This document shows, one piece after another, positions 22,778 to 29,760 of a DNA stretch of 41,139 bases (the first letter of the stretch is position 1; the number at the start of each line of letters is the position of its first letter). The translations under genes were made by a program, and so were the position numbers. Location of the stretch: assembly GCA_902797995.1 (NCBI GenBank), contig CADBUX010000008.1:1-41139 (forward strand). Direction: 5' to 3'. The DNA is from an uncultured Erysipelotrichaceae bacterium (GTDB lineage Bacteria; Bacillota_I; Bacilli_A; RF39; UBA660). The notes beneath the pieces were generated by a model, which was given only the letters and a program-made list of their open reading frames with translations, was not told where the DNA came from and ran no database searches.

Positions 22778-23754
22778 TAGTATAGTTTTTCTAGCATCAT
22801 ACCAGTTCCTTCGGCAACACATGATAATGGATCTTCTGCTTTTCTTACTGGTACTTTTAATTCTTCATGTAAAAACTCTGGTAATCCATTTAAAAGAGCG
22901 CCTCCGCCTGTTAAAACTATTCCTTTTTCTATTATATCTGCAGATAGTTCTGGTGGTGTTTGCTCTAATACAACTTTTATGGCTGTTACTATTTTGCCTA
23001 TACTTTCTTTTAAGGCTTCTTCTATTTCATCGCTTGTTACTGTTATTGTTTTAGGAAGACCTCCTACTAAGTCTCTACCTTTTACTTTCATTTTTTCTTT
23101 AGTTTTTCCTTGTTTTACTCTTCCTATTGTTATTTTTATAGATTCTGCGGTTTTTTCTCCAATTAATAGTTTATATTTATCTTTTACATATTCTATTATA
23201 TTTTGATCAAAGGTATTACCTGCAGTTCTTATTGACTGACTTGTAACGATATTTCCTAGTGAAAGTACTGCAATATCAGTTGTTCCTCCTCCGATATCGA
23301 CCACCATATTACCTTCAGGTTTTCCTATATCAAGTCCTGCTCCTACTGCTGCTACTTTTGGTTCTTCTTCTACAAATACTTTTTTGGCGCCAGTTCTTTC
23401 TGCTACTTCTTTAATAGCGTTTTTTTCTACTTCTGTTATATTTGATGGACAACATATTAAAATTCTAGGTTTACTTAATTTTGAGCCTACTTTTATTTTT
23501 TTTAAGAAATGTTCTAACAAAGATTCCACCATATCAAAGTTCGCTATTACTCCATCTTTCATTGGTTTTATTGCTTTTAGTTTACCTGGAGTTTTTCCAA
23601 GCATACTATTGGCTTCGTTTCCTACTGCAATGACATCTTTTGTGTCTTCATCTATTACTATAACACTCGGTTCATTTAAAACTATTCCTTCACCTTTTAC
23701 ATATATTAATACGTTTACTGTACCTAAATCTATACCTATATCTTTACTCAGCAT
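22765..23754 (-). CDS. mreB: MreB/Mbl-family rod-shape-determining actin homologue
   Basis: A 329-aa ATP-binding filament protein guiding sidewall peptidoglycan synthesis. It has DIGIDLGTVNVLIYVKG (phosphate 1), VDIGGGTTDIAVLS (phosphate 2) and IVLTGGGALLNGLPE (adenosine motif). The start MLSKDIGIDLGT fits the membrane-binding N-terminus of Mbl/MreB. Its place directly after spoIIQ, 1 nt downstream, parallels B. subtilis, where mbl lies close to spoIIQ and spoIIID, so this is more likely mbl than mreB proper. No mreC or mreD is adjacent. Confidence 0.93.
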   Translation of the reverse strand: MLSKDIGIDLGTVNVLIYVKGEGIVLNEPSVIVIDEDTKDVIAVGNEANSMLGKTPGKLKAIKPMKDGVIANFDMVESLLEHFLKKIKVGSKLSKPRILICCPSNITEVEKNAIKEVAERTGAKKVFVEEEPKVAAVGAGLDIGKPEGNMVVDIGGGTTDIAVLSLGNIVTSQSIRTAGNTFDQNIIEYVKDKYKLLIGEKTAESIKITIGRVKQGKTKEKMKVKGRDLVGGLPKTITVTSDEIEEALKESIGKIVTAIKVVLEQTPPELSADIIEKGIVLTGGGALLNGLPEFLHEELKVPVRKAEDPLSCVAEGTGMMLEKLYYIDK

Positions 23755-23755
23755 A

Positions 23756-24400
23756 TTAGTTTCCTTGATTGTTTGTGAAGAAATCTTCTGGATTTACTAA
23801 TATATTTTGATTATATAATTCAAAATGTAAGTGATTACCTAAATCACTACTTATACTATTGGTACCACTTTTTGCAATAATTTGACCTTGTGTTACTTGA
23901 TCATTTTCTTTCACTTCTGCACTTTTGACACTTTGATAGACACTTATTAGGTTATTATTATGCTCTATTTTTATAGTTGTTCCTACAATATCATCCTCTG
24001 TTACTGAAATAACTTTACCATCTGCTATAGCAATCACGTCAAATATATTTTTACTGGTGTAATCTACTCCTGTGTTTTGAATATAAGTATCTTTGTAATA
24101 TATTATTGAACTTTCTTGATTTGTTTCTTCTGCCTTGGAATCATAGTAGGTTTTACCGATTTGTACTGTTTCATCTGTATATGGTCTAATTACATTCCCA
24201 CTTGCTACTTCATCTTGTTTTATTGTTGGCATAACATTATCTGTTAATATTTCATATGAAACATATCTTAAATTGTCTTCTTCCTTATTTGTATTTTCTC
24301 TTAATGTAGTTGTTATAGCATAACTAATTAATAGAGTTACCCCAATTATTGCTACTACTATTCCACTTAATAAATAATACCTTGCACTTCTTTTTATCAT
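23756..24400 (-). CDS. spoIIQ: Stage II sporulation protein Q (M23/LytM-fold)
   Basis: A 214-aa forespore membrane protein with a single TM (10-30) and an extracellular LytM domain (about 105-208). SpoIIQ partners mother-cell SpoIIIAH in the engulfment zipper and feeding-tube complex. The second zinc motif HLH (190-192 in GNHLHFEL) is intact, but the first ligand position of HxGxD reads N109-T-G-V-D113. As in B. subtilis, the peptidase site is therefore probably degenerate. The sequence ID-x-FDVIAIADGKV ... IEHNNNLISVYQSV ... GNHLHFEL follows SpoIIQ closely. A hairpin with a sigma-F-like promoter covers its ribosome site. It is cotranscribed with mreB. Confidence 0.85.
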   Translation of the reverse strand: MIKRSARYYLLSGIVVAIIGVTLLISYAITTTLRENTNKEEDNLRYVSYEILTDNVMPTIKQDEVASGNVIRPYTDETVQIGKTYYDSKAEETNQESSIIYYKDTYIQNTGVDYTSKNIFDVIAIADGKVISVTEDDIVGTTIKIEHNNNLISVYQSVKSAEVKENDQVTQGQIIAKSGTNSISSDLGNHLHFELYNQNILVNPEDFFTNNQGN

Positions 24401-24408
24401 ATAAAATC

Positions 24409-24447
24409 ACCTCATTATAAGTTTTTACAAATAATGAGGTTTTATAC
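24409..24447 (-). promoter_or_regulatory. Sigma-F-like promoter and SD-sequestering hairpin before spoIIQ
   Basis: ACCTCATTAT and ATAATGAGGT form a 10-bp stem around a 12-nt loop; the downstream arm holds the spoIIQ SD core (GAGGT). GTATA (24443-24447), 14 bp, then GTAAAAACTT (24419-24428) resembles sigma-F sites (GywTA-N15-GGnrAnAnTw). Transcripts starting there would lack the upstream arm, whereas read-through from rpiB would contain the full hairpin. Confidence 0.5.
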
Positions 24448-24452
24448 ATTTT

Positions 24453-24650
24453 TTAAATAATTTTTGAAAGTGTTGCGCATTCATATATAAAGTTTGTTAC
24501 TAAATATATTAATGATACCGCTGTAAAAAAGAAAAATAATCTTGCTTGAAAAACTTTATTTTTTTTAAATATTTGGTTTATGTTTATTGAATCTAAAGAT
24601 AAAATTACAAATGGTGTAACCATTACATATAATAAAAACTTAGCGGTCAT
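24453..24650 (-). CDS. DUF1146 family membrane protein (YwzB-like)
   Basis: A 65-aa protein with two TM helices (about 3-20 and 38-58) joined by a basic loop containing the family segment FKKNKVFQARLFFFFTAVSL. In B. subtilis ywzB sits between the ATP synthase genes and murAA/spoIID/spoIIQ; here it likewise precedes spoIIQ. Function is unknown. The start overlaps the end of rpiB by 11 nt. Confidence 0.75.
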   Translation of the reverse strand: MTAKFLLYVMVTPFVILSLDSININQIFKKNKVFQARLFFFFTAVSLIYLVTNFIYECATLSKII

Positions 24651-25080
24651 TTTCGTAATTTAGTATTTGATTTACTCTTCTTTGATACTTTTCTTCTTTA
24701 TTTGGTTTTGATGTTAAAAATATTTTTATCATTTTTAAGGCTCTTTCTTTTTCTATCTTTCCAGAAAGGGCAATTATATTGGCATTATTATGTTCTTTGG
24801 CTAACCTTGCTTCTTCTTCGCTATTTATTTTGGCACAAATTACTCCTTTTACTTTATTAGCAGCGATTGATATACCTATTCCAGTTCCACATATTGCTAT
24901 TCCTAAATCTGCTTCTTTATTTTTTATTATTTCTCCAAGTTTTATTCCATACAAAGGATAATCAACTGTTTCTATACTATTTGTACCTAAATCTACTATT
25001 TCATACTCGTTTTCTAATTCTTTTATTATTTCTTGTTTTAAATTGTAACCTCTGTGATCACTAGCTATAGCTATTTTCAT
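24640..25080 (-). CDS. rpiB: Ribose-5-phosphate isomerase B
   Basis: A 146-aa RpiB/LacA/LacB-family enzyme interconverting ribose 5-phosphate and ribulose 5-phosphate in the pentose phosphate pathway. ASDHRGYNLK (6-15) carries the phosphate-binding and Asp/His residues; the catalytic Cys64 lies in ICGTGIGIS; ANIIALSGK is the family C-terminal motif. The active Cys and single-gene setting favour RpiB over a LacAB pair. Ribosome site GAGGTGA. It overlaps the DUF1146 gene downstream. Confidence 0.92.
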   Translation of the reverse strand: MKIAIASDHRGYNLKQEIIKELENEYEIVDLGTNSIETVDYPLYGIKLGEIIKNKEADLGIAICGTGIGISIAANKVKGVICAKINSEEEARLAKEHNNANIIALSGKIEKERALKMIKIFLTSKPNKEEKYQRRVNQILNYENDR

Positions 25081-25118
25081 ACTTTCACCTCAAGTTTATT
25101 ATATAATACTTTTTAATA

Positions 25119-25149
25119 AAAAAAAAGAAAAGTTCACTTTCTAACTTTT
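25119..25149 (-). terminator. Terminator of the 128-aa hypothetical gene
   Basis: AAAAGTT/AACTTTT stem followed by C and a run of T residues on the minus strand, overlapping the gene end. Confidence 0.6.
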
Positions 25150-25520
25150 GTTTTTGGCTTCTTTTCTTCTTTTTTTAATTGTTTAAAGATTCCTTTTTCT
25201 ACTAATGTGTCCATCTCTATGTTGTATGTTTCTACTATTTTTTTGGTTGTTTCAGTTGCCTTATAATTAGGATTTGCACTTACTATATAAAATGGTGTAA
25301 AGGGTTGTAAGAAATTTTCATCTAGTACTACAATATCAGTTTTTTCTATATCTAATATGTCGTTTTTGGTAACTGGTATTGTTATGTTTAACGTTACTTC
25401 TTTTGTAAATAGTCTTTTTATATAATATAAGCGATTCTTACTATAATTGGTAAATCCTGATTCTAATAATAGTTCTTTTGTTATATTACTGTTAATGCTA
25501 TACTCATTTATTTTAATCAT
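25134..25520 (-). CDS. Hypothetical protein
   Basis: A 128-aa soluble protein of no recognised family. The start MIKINEYSI at 25520 has AAAGGAG eight nt upstream; eleven further codons upstream (to 25553) are open but contain that ribosome site. It looks like a compact alpha/beta domain: LLLESGFTNYSKNRLYYIKRL, then strands VTLNITIPV, IVVLDENF and FYIVSANP. The C-terminus is Lys-rich (KKEEKKPKTKVRK). It is a single-gene unit between rpiB and rpmE. Confidence 0.7.
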   Translation of the reverse strand: MIKINEYSINSNITKELLLESGFTNYSKNRLYYIKRLFTKEVTLNITIPVTKNDILDIEKTDIVVLDENFLQPFTPFYIVSANPNYKATETTKKIVETYNIEMDTLVEKGIFKQLKKEEKKPKTKVRK

Positions 25521-25572
25521 CGTTTCGCTCCTTTTGTCTATATATTTTAGCATAACTGCTTTGTTTTCACAA

Positions 25573-25597
25573 CAAAAAAAGAACCTTATTAGTTCTT
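25573..25597 (-). terminator. rpmE terminator
   Basis: AAGAAC-TAATAAG-GTTCTT followed by TTTTT on the minus strand; the 5' arm is the last two sense codons. Confidence 0.7.
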
Positions 25598-25798
25598 CAT
25601 TCCATATTTTTGTTTGAATTTTTCAACATTTCCTGTTAATGTAGCAGTTCCTTGCTTTCCTGTATAGAATGGATGACAATTTGAACAAATTTCAACGTGA
25701 TATTCATCATCTTGAATTGTTGACATTGCTTTGAAACTATTTCCACATAAACATTTAAATGTTACTTCTTTTTGTTCCTTATGAATTCCTTTTTTCAT
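25589..25798 (-). CDS. rpmE: 50S ribosomal protein L31 (zinc-binding type)
   Basis: A 69-aa ribosomal protein with four zinc-ligand cysteines, C16-x-C18 and C38-x-x-C41. This is the zinc-containing L31, not the zinc-independent type made under zinc starvation. HPFYTGKQ and the C-terminal VEKFKQKYG are family hallmarks. It is monocistronic, with AAAGGAG before the ATG and a small hairpin in the leader. Confidence 0.95.
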   Translation of the reverse strand: MKKGIHKEQKEVTFKCLCGNSFKAMSTIQDDEYHVEICSNCHPFYTGKQGTATLTGNVEKFKQKYGMKN

Positions 25799-25815
25799 GT
25801 TTTTCTCCTTTCGCC

Positions 25816-25832
25816 ATGACTTTTTTAGTCAT
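25816..25832 (-). promoter_or_regulatory. Hairpin in the rpmE leader
   Basis: ATGACT-AAAAA-AGTCAT lies just upstream of the rpmE ribosome site. Autogenous L31 leaders occur in other bacteria; whether this short hairpin is one is unproven. Confidence 0.35.
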
Positions 25833-25868
25833 AGTAATAATAATTCTTTTGTAGTATAACAGATTTTA

Positions 25869-27134
25869 TTAATTTTTGCAAGGGATTTCTTCTAATTTTA
25901 TTGATGCACCAACATTGGTTAATTTTTCTATTATTCCTTCATATCCACGCAAAATATGTTCTACTTCTTTAATAACTGTTTCTCCTTCAGCAATAAGACC
26001 CGCGATTATAAGGGCCGCTCCTGCTCTTAAGTCTGTTGCTGTTACACTTTCTCCTTTTAAAGGAGTTTTTCCATTTATTGTTGCTATTCTATCTTTTGTT
26101 GTTATATTTGCTCCCATTTTGTTTAAATATTCTACGTGCATAAATCTATTTTCATAAATGGTTTCTTCAATTTTTGACTTACCACTGCACTGAGTTAAAA
26201 ATGTTGAAAACGGTTGTTGTAAGTCTGTAGGAAATCCTGGAAAATAATAAGTTTTTATATTAACTGCATTTAATTTATCCACTGCATTACAAATAATTGT
26301 ATCGTCTTCAATTACTATATCTGCTCCAGCTTCTTTTAGTTTTGAGGTCAATGCTTCAATATGCTCTGGAATAATGTTAGTAATTTTTAGATTGTCTCCA
26401 AGAAGAGCTCCCATTATAGTATATGTTCCTGCTTCAATTCTATCAGGAATTATTTCTGTGAATCCTTTGGTTAATTTATCTACACCTTTGATTTTTATAA
26501 TACTAGTTCCTGCTCCTACTATTTTGGCACCCATGTTGTTTAAAAATGTAGCAACATTAACTATTTCTGGCTCTCTAGCAGCGTTTTCTATGGTAGTAGT
26601 TCCTTCAGCTTTGGTTGCTGCAAGCATTAAATTAATAGTTGCTCCCACAGATGCTACATCTAGGTATATGTTAGCTCCTTTTAATTTTTCAGCTTTAATT
26701 ATATACTTGTCTCCATCTTCTTCTACAGTAGCTCCAAGTGCTTGAAATCCTTTAAGATGAAGATTTATTGGTCTAGATCCTATTTTGCAACCTCCAGGAA
26801 AGTACATTTCCACATATTTATATTTAGCAAGTAGTGCACCCATAAAATAATATGATGCTCTTAGTTTGTTTGATATTTCAGTTGGTATGACTTTATTTTC
26901 CATATTTATTGTGTTAATAACTATGGATTCTGTTGCTCTTTTAACATCAACATTTAAATAAGTTAATATTTCTTCTAATGATTCTATATCCGATATTTCT
27001 GGAACATTACATATTGTTGCTTCTTCGTCTGCTAAAATCGCTGCTGGAATAATTGCTACCGCAGCATTCTTGGCACCACTTATTCTGATTGTTCCTTTTA
27101 ACTTTTTGCTCCCATTTACTATAATTTTTTTCAT
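25869..27134 (-). CDS. murA: UDP-N-acetylglucosamine 1-carboxyvinyltransferase
   Basis: A 421-aa enolpyruvyl transferase for the first committed step of peptidoglycan synthesis. Lys22-Asn23 (GAKNAA) and the catalytic loop Cys116 (YFPGGCKIGSRP) are present, so fosfomycin sensitivity is expected. RAGAALIIAGLIAEGET near the C-terminus is a family hallmark. Two forms, MurA and MurZ, exist in many Firmicutes; the sequence alone does not settle which. It lies near rpmE as murZ does in Bacillus. It has its own promoter (TTGAAA-N17-TATTAT). Confidence 0.95.
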   Translation of the reverse strand: MKKIIVNGSKKLKGTIRISGAKNAAVAIIPAAILADEEATICNVPEISDIESLEEILTYLNVDVKRATESIVINTINMENKVIPTEISNKLRASYYFMGALLAKYKYVEMYFPGGCKIGSRPINLHLKGFQALGATVEEDGDKYIIKAEKLKGANIYLDVASVGATINLMLAATKAEGTTTIENAAREPEIVNVATFLNNMGAKIVGAGTSIIKIKGVDKLTKGFTEIIPDRIEAGTYTIMGALLGDNLKITNIIPEHIEALTSKLKEAGADIVIEDDTIICNAVDKLNAVNIKTYYFPGFPTDLQQPFSTFLTQCSGKSKIEETIYENRFMHVEYLNKMGANITTKDRIATINGKTPLKGESVTATDLRAGAALIIAGLIAEGETVIKEVEHILRGYEGIIEKLTNVGASIKLEEIPCKN

Positions 27135-27207
27135 ACTATTTACCTCTTATCTTTTCTATAGTAGTATATGCCTAACGACTTTGGCTGTTCCTATTACTTG
27201 TATTAAT

Positions 27208-27236
27208 ATAATAGCATTTTTTTATATGTTTTTCAA
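27208..27236 (-). promoter_or_regulatory. murA promoter
   Basis: Minus-strand -35 TTGAAA (27231-27236), 17-bp spacer, extended -10 TGC-TATTAT (27208-27213). The leader is about 65-70 nt. Confidence 0.65.
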
Positions 27237-27258
27237 ATATATTGCTTCATTTTATTGT

Positions 27259-27750
27259 TTAAAACATGTCTATTATTTCTTTCAAATCTTTTATAGTCAA
27301 AAATCCTTTCCCATTACCTTCTCTATTGAATCTTACCCCAACTCCTCCTTCTTGTTTCCATTCTCTTAAATTTCCTGCATAATCATCAATTAGTATCGAA
27401 TCCTTTGTGTGAATCATTTTTGTTTTGGATACTTCTTTAGGACAAGGTATAATTGTTATATCTTTAAAATATTGTCTTAGGTAATTTATTTTTAATACAG
27501 CTTCATTAATTGAATTAACATGTGTTAATATAGCAAGATTAAATTTATTACTGTTGATAATTTCGTATATATCATCAATAGCGTTATTTATTATGTATTT
27601 ATCATCAATTATGTTTTCCCAAGGATAGTTGGAAAAAAACATTTTGGCATTTTCTTTTGATATATTTTGATTCTGATAATCGTTATATAGTGGTGTTATT
27701 GTGTCTAATATTACTCCATCAAAATCTATATATAAGTTTTTTCTTTCCAT
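27259..27750 (-). CDS. HAD-family 5'-nucleotidase-like phosphatase
   Basis: A 163-aa HAD hydrolase of the 5'(3')-deoxyribonucleotidase (NT5C) type. The nucleophile motif is DFDGVILDT (Asp9 and Asp11), motif II is ILTHVNS (Thr), and motif III/IV is KDSILIDDYAGNLREW. The cap is minimal. It probably dephosphorylates nucleoside monophosphates. It is a single gene downstream of the two large repeat proteins, with no terminator visible before murA's promoter. Confidence 0.8.
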   Translation of the reverse strand: MERKNLYIDFDGVILDTITPLYNDYQNQNISKENAKMFFSNYPWENIIDDKYIINNAIDDIYEIINSNKFNLAILTHVNSINEAVLKINYLRQYFKDITIIPCPKEVSKTKMIHTKDSILIDDYAGNLREWKQEGGVGVRFNREGNGKGFLTIKDLKEIIDMF

Positions 27751-27787
27751 AGTTGCCTCCTTTAATACTATTTTATTATTTTATGTA

Positions 27788-27815
27788 TACAAAAGCAAGG
27801 CTTTATGCCTTGCTT
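27788..27815 (-). terminator. Terminator behind the two repeat-protein genes
   Basis: A perfect 9-bp stem AAGCAAGGC/GCCTTGCTT, 5 nt after the stop of the Cys-repeat protein, followed by TTTTG. Confidence 0.65.
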
Positions 27816-27819
27816 AATA

Positions 27820-29739
27820 TTAACTGATTTTTTCGTATTTTCCAGTATATTTGTATCCTTGATTAATTAATGATGCTTCATTACTACTGTAAGCCCACGC
27901 TATATATCTTTTTCTTTGTATCCATGCTTCTTGTGTTATAGTACGTGTCTTTCTGTGATAGTAATATGTTTTCTTTTCTTTTTCTACTTTATTTGTTACA
28001 TATCCTGCAAATGTTGATTGTTTTCCATAAATTGGGATTTTCTTTGTAACAACATTACTACATACTGCACTTACTGTTGAATAACTTGATGATGTTGAAG
28101 TAGTGGTTGCAGTACCAGCGTTTCTTGTATAAACATCAAAGATATAATATGGTTTTAGTGAACATGTACTTGTACAATAATCATAATTCATACCAATATA
28201 TACATATTTTTTAGTATTTGAACTCGATGGTTTTGATGACGTTGTAATTCTTCCTGATCTTGTCCAACCACCAGTGGCAGATCCTGTTGTTTTATAGGTT
28301 GTATTTGTGACACTATCAATATAATATGTATAACCATCACACGCATATTGGGTTTTATAGCCTAATAGCTTATCATATGTTACGTTGAATATTGGCTGAC
28401 TTTTATCTGCTTCCTCAACATAATATTTTGTTAACTTATAACCTAGTTTTTCATTTATTTCTAGTTCATGTGTTCCCCAATTGATGTTATTATTATTTGG
28501 ATTATACTCTATGTTTCCAGACCAATTAGACCACTTACTATATTCAGTTTCATGTTTGATATCTACTACTTTTTCGTATTTATATTTATATATTTCTGGT
28601 TCTGGTGCACTTGTACATTCTTTCTTATATGTTGCTTCGGTTACTACGTTACCTTTTTTACCATAGTATTTTCCATTATATAGTACGCAATAATGTTTTA
28701 CTTCTGGTGTTGTACATTCTTTCTTATATGTTGCTTCGGTTACTACGTTACCTTTTTTACCATAATATTTTCCATTATATAGTACACAATAATGTTTTAC
28801 TTCTGGTGTTTGTTCACATTGTTTTTTGTAATCAGTTTTACTTACTACATTACCATTTTTTCCATAATATTTTCCGTTAAATATACCACAATAGTGTTTT
28901 TCTGGTGTTGGTGTCTTTGTACACTCTTTTGTATAGGTAGATTTGCTTACTACATTACCATTCTTTCCATAATATTTACCGTTATATATTCCACAGTAAT
29001 GTTTAGTTTGTGTTTTTGTACATTCTTTTATATAAGTAGTTTTGCTTACTACTTTACCATTCTTCCCATAATATTTTCCATTATTTATAGTACATATATA
29101 CTTAGTTGCTGGTTTTGTTACTCTGCTAATGATATTTGTATTTGTATTTGTGTTTGTATATGTGTTTGTGTTTTCTTTTACTTGTGTTACAGTTTTCTTT
29201 TCGCATATATCATTTAAACAGTAATTATAACATCCTAAGTAAGAAATAATATAATCTTCTTCGTCATCGCAAGATAGATTTACTTTCATCTTATATTCAT
29301 TACCAGTTTTAGTAACTTCTACATAAGATTTATCTGTATCACACATTTTACCATTTTTATCTTTTATGGATAATAGGAGTTTCTTGTCTAACATTTCTCC
29401 TAAAGTTAATTTTATTGTTTCACCATCTTGTTTTGGTAATCTATCTGTTGTGAAGTATGCGGTTGCAACTTCTTTCATTGTATTTACGTTATCTCCAAAT
29501 ATTCTATCATATAATGGATTTAATTTTTCTTCAAATGTCTCTGTAAAAGCATCTGATATGCTATCTTTTATTGTGTCTTTTAATCCCGCTTTAGTTGGAA
29601 ATAGCCATAGTAATAAGAATATTAATAGTATTATTAAAATTAATCCTATTAAAAATCTTTTTATATGATAACTTAATGGCATATTGTTATTATTAACATA
29701 TGTAACATTTGGATTAGTATATTCATAATTATTATTCAT
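27820..29739 (-). CDS. Membrane-anchored extracellular protein with five Cys-paired repeats
   Basis: A 639-aa protein. Cytosolic residues 1-27 are Asn-rich, a TM helix spans 28-47, and the remainder is extracellular. Residues about 75-180 form a small Cys-containing domain of the kind seen in pilin-like surface proteins (LPKQDGETIKLTLGEML, then DKNGKMCDTD). After a TNTNTN linker come five repeats of 28 residues, each Cys-x24-Cys with core NGKYYGKxGxVV. The C-terminal third (380-639) is Ser/Thr/Tyr-rich and ends with an AWIQRKRYIAWAYSSNEASL segment. No family recognised. It is 21 nt behind the 691-aa gene and shares its strong promoter. Confidence 0.7.
   Translation of the reverse strand: MNNNYEYTNPNVTYVNNNNMPLSYHIKRFLIGLILIILLIFLLLWLFPTKAGLKDTIKDSISDAFTETFEEKLNPLYDRIFGDNVNTMKEVATAYFTTDRLPKQDGETIKLTLGEMLDKKLLLSIKDKNGKMCDTDKSYVEVTKTGNEYKMKVNLSCDDEEDYIISYLGCYNYCLNDICEKKTVTQVKENTNTYTNTNTNTNIISRVTKPATKYICTINNGKYYGKNGKVVSKTTYIKECTKTQTKHYCGIYNGKYYGKNGNVVSKSTYTKECTKTPTPEKHYCGIFNGKYYGKNGNVVSKTDYKKQCEQTPEVKHYCVLYNGKYYGKKGNVVTEATYKKECTTPEVKHYCVLYNGKYYGKKGNVVTEATYKKECTSAPEPEIYKYKYEKVVDIKHETEYSKWSNWSGNIEYNPNNNNINWGTHELEINEKLGYKLTKYYVEEADKSQPIFNVTYDKLLGYKTQYACDGYTYYIDSVTNTTYKTTGSATGGWTRSGRITTSSKPSSSNTKKYVYIGMNYDYCTSTCSLKPYYIFDVYTRNAGTATTTSTSSSYSTVSAVCSNVVTKKIPIYGKQSTFAGYVTNKVEKEKKTYYYHRKTRTITQEAWIQRKRYIAWAYSSNEASLINQGYKYTGKYEKIS
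28615..29103 (-). repeat. Five Cys-pair repeats, the last two a 99-bp tandem duplication
   Basis: Repeats correspond to residues about 213-240, 246-273, 281-308, 315-342 and 348-375. Copies 4 and 5 (DNA 28613-28710 and 28712-28809) differ at only two bases over 98, far closer than the other copies, which points to recent unequal exchange. Confidence 0.8.
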
Positions 29740-29760
29740 TTTTTACACCCCCTACTTAAC

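Noticed and set aside
27135-27207. Possible riboswitch in the murA leader
   Set aside because: The leader is only about 65-70 nt, with a weak GCC/GGC pairing and no known aptamer core.
28613-29103. Possible CRISPR array
   Set aside because: Repeats are in frame, about 99-105 bp, with no unique spacers and no cas genes; they encode protein repeats.
28468-29217. Plus-strand Phe/Tyr/Ile-rich ORFs that look like membrane proteins
   Set aside because: They are the reverse of the Cys-repeat gene; their repetition mirrors the 99-bp repeat, and no start signal is present.
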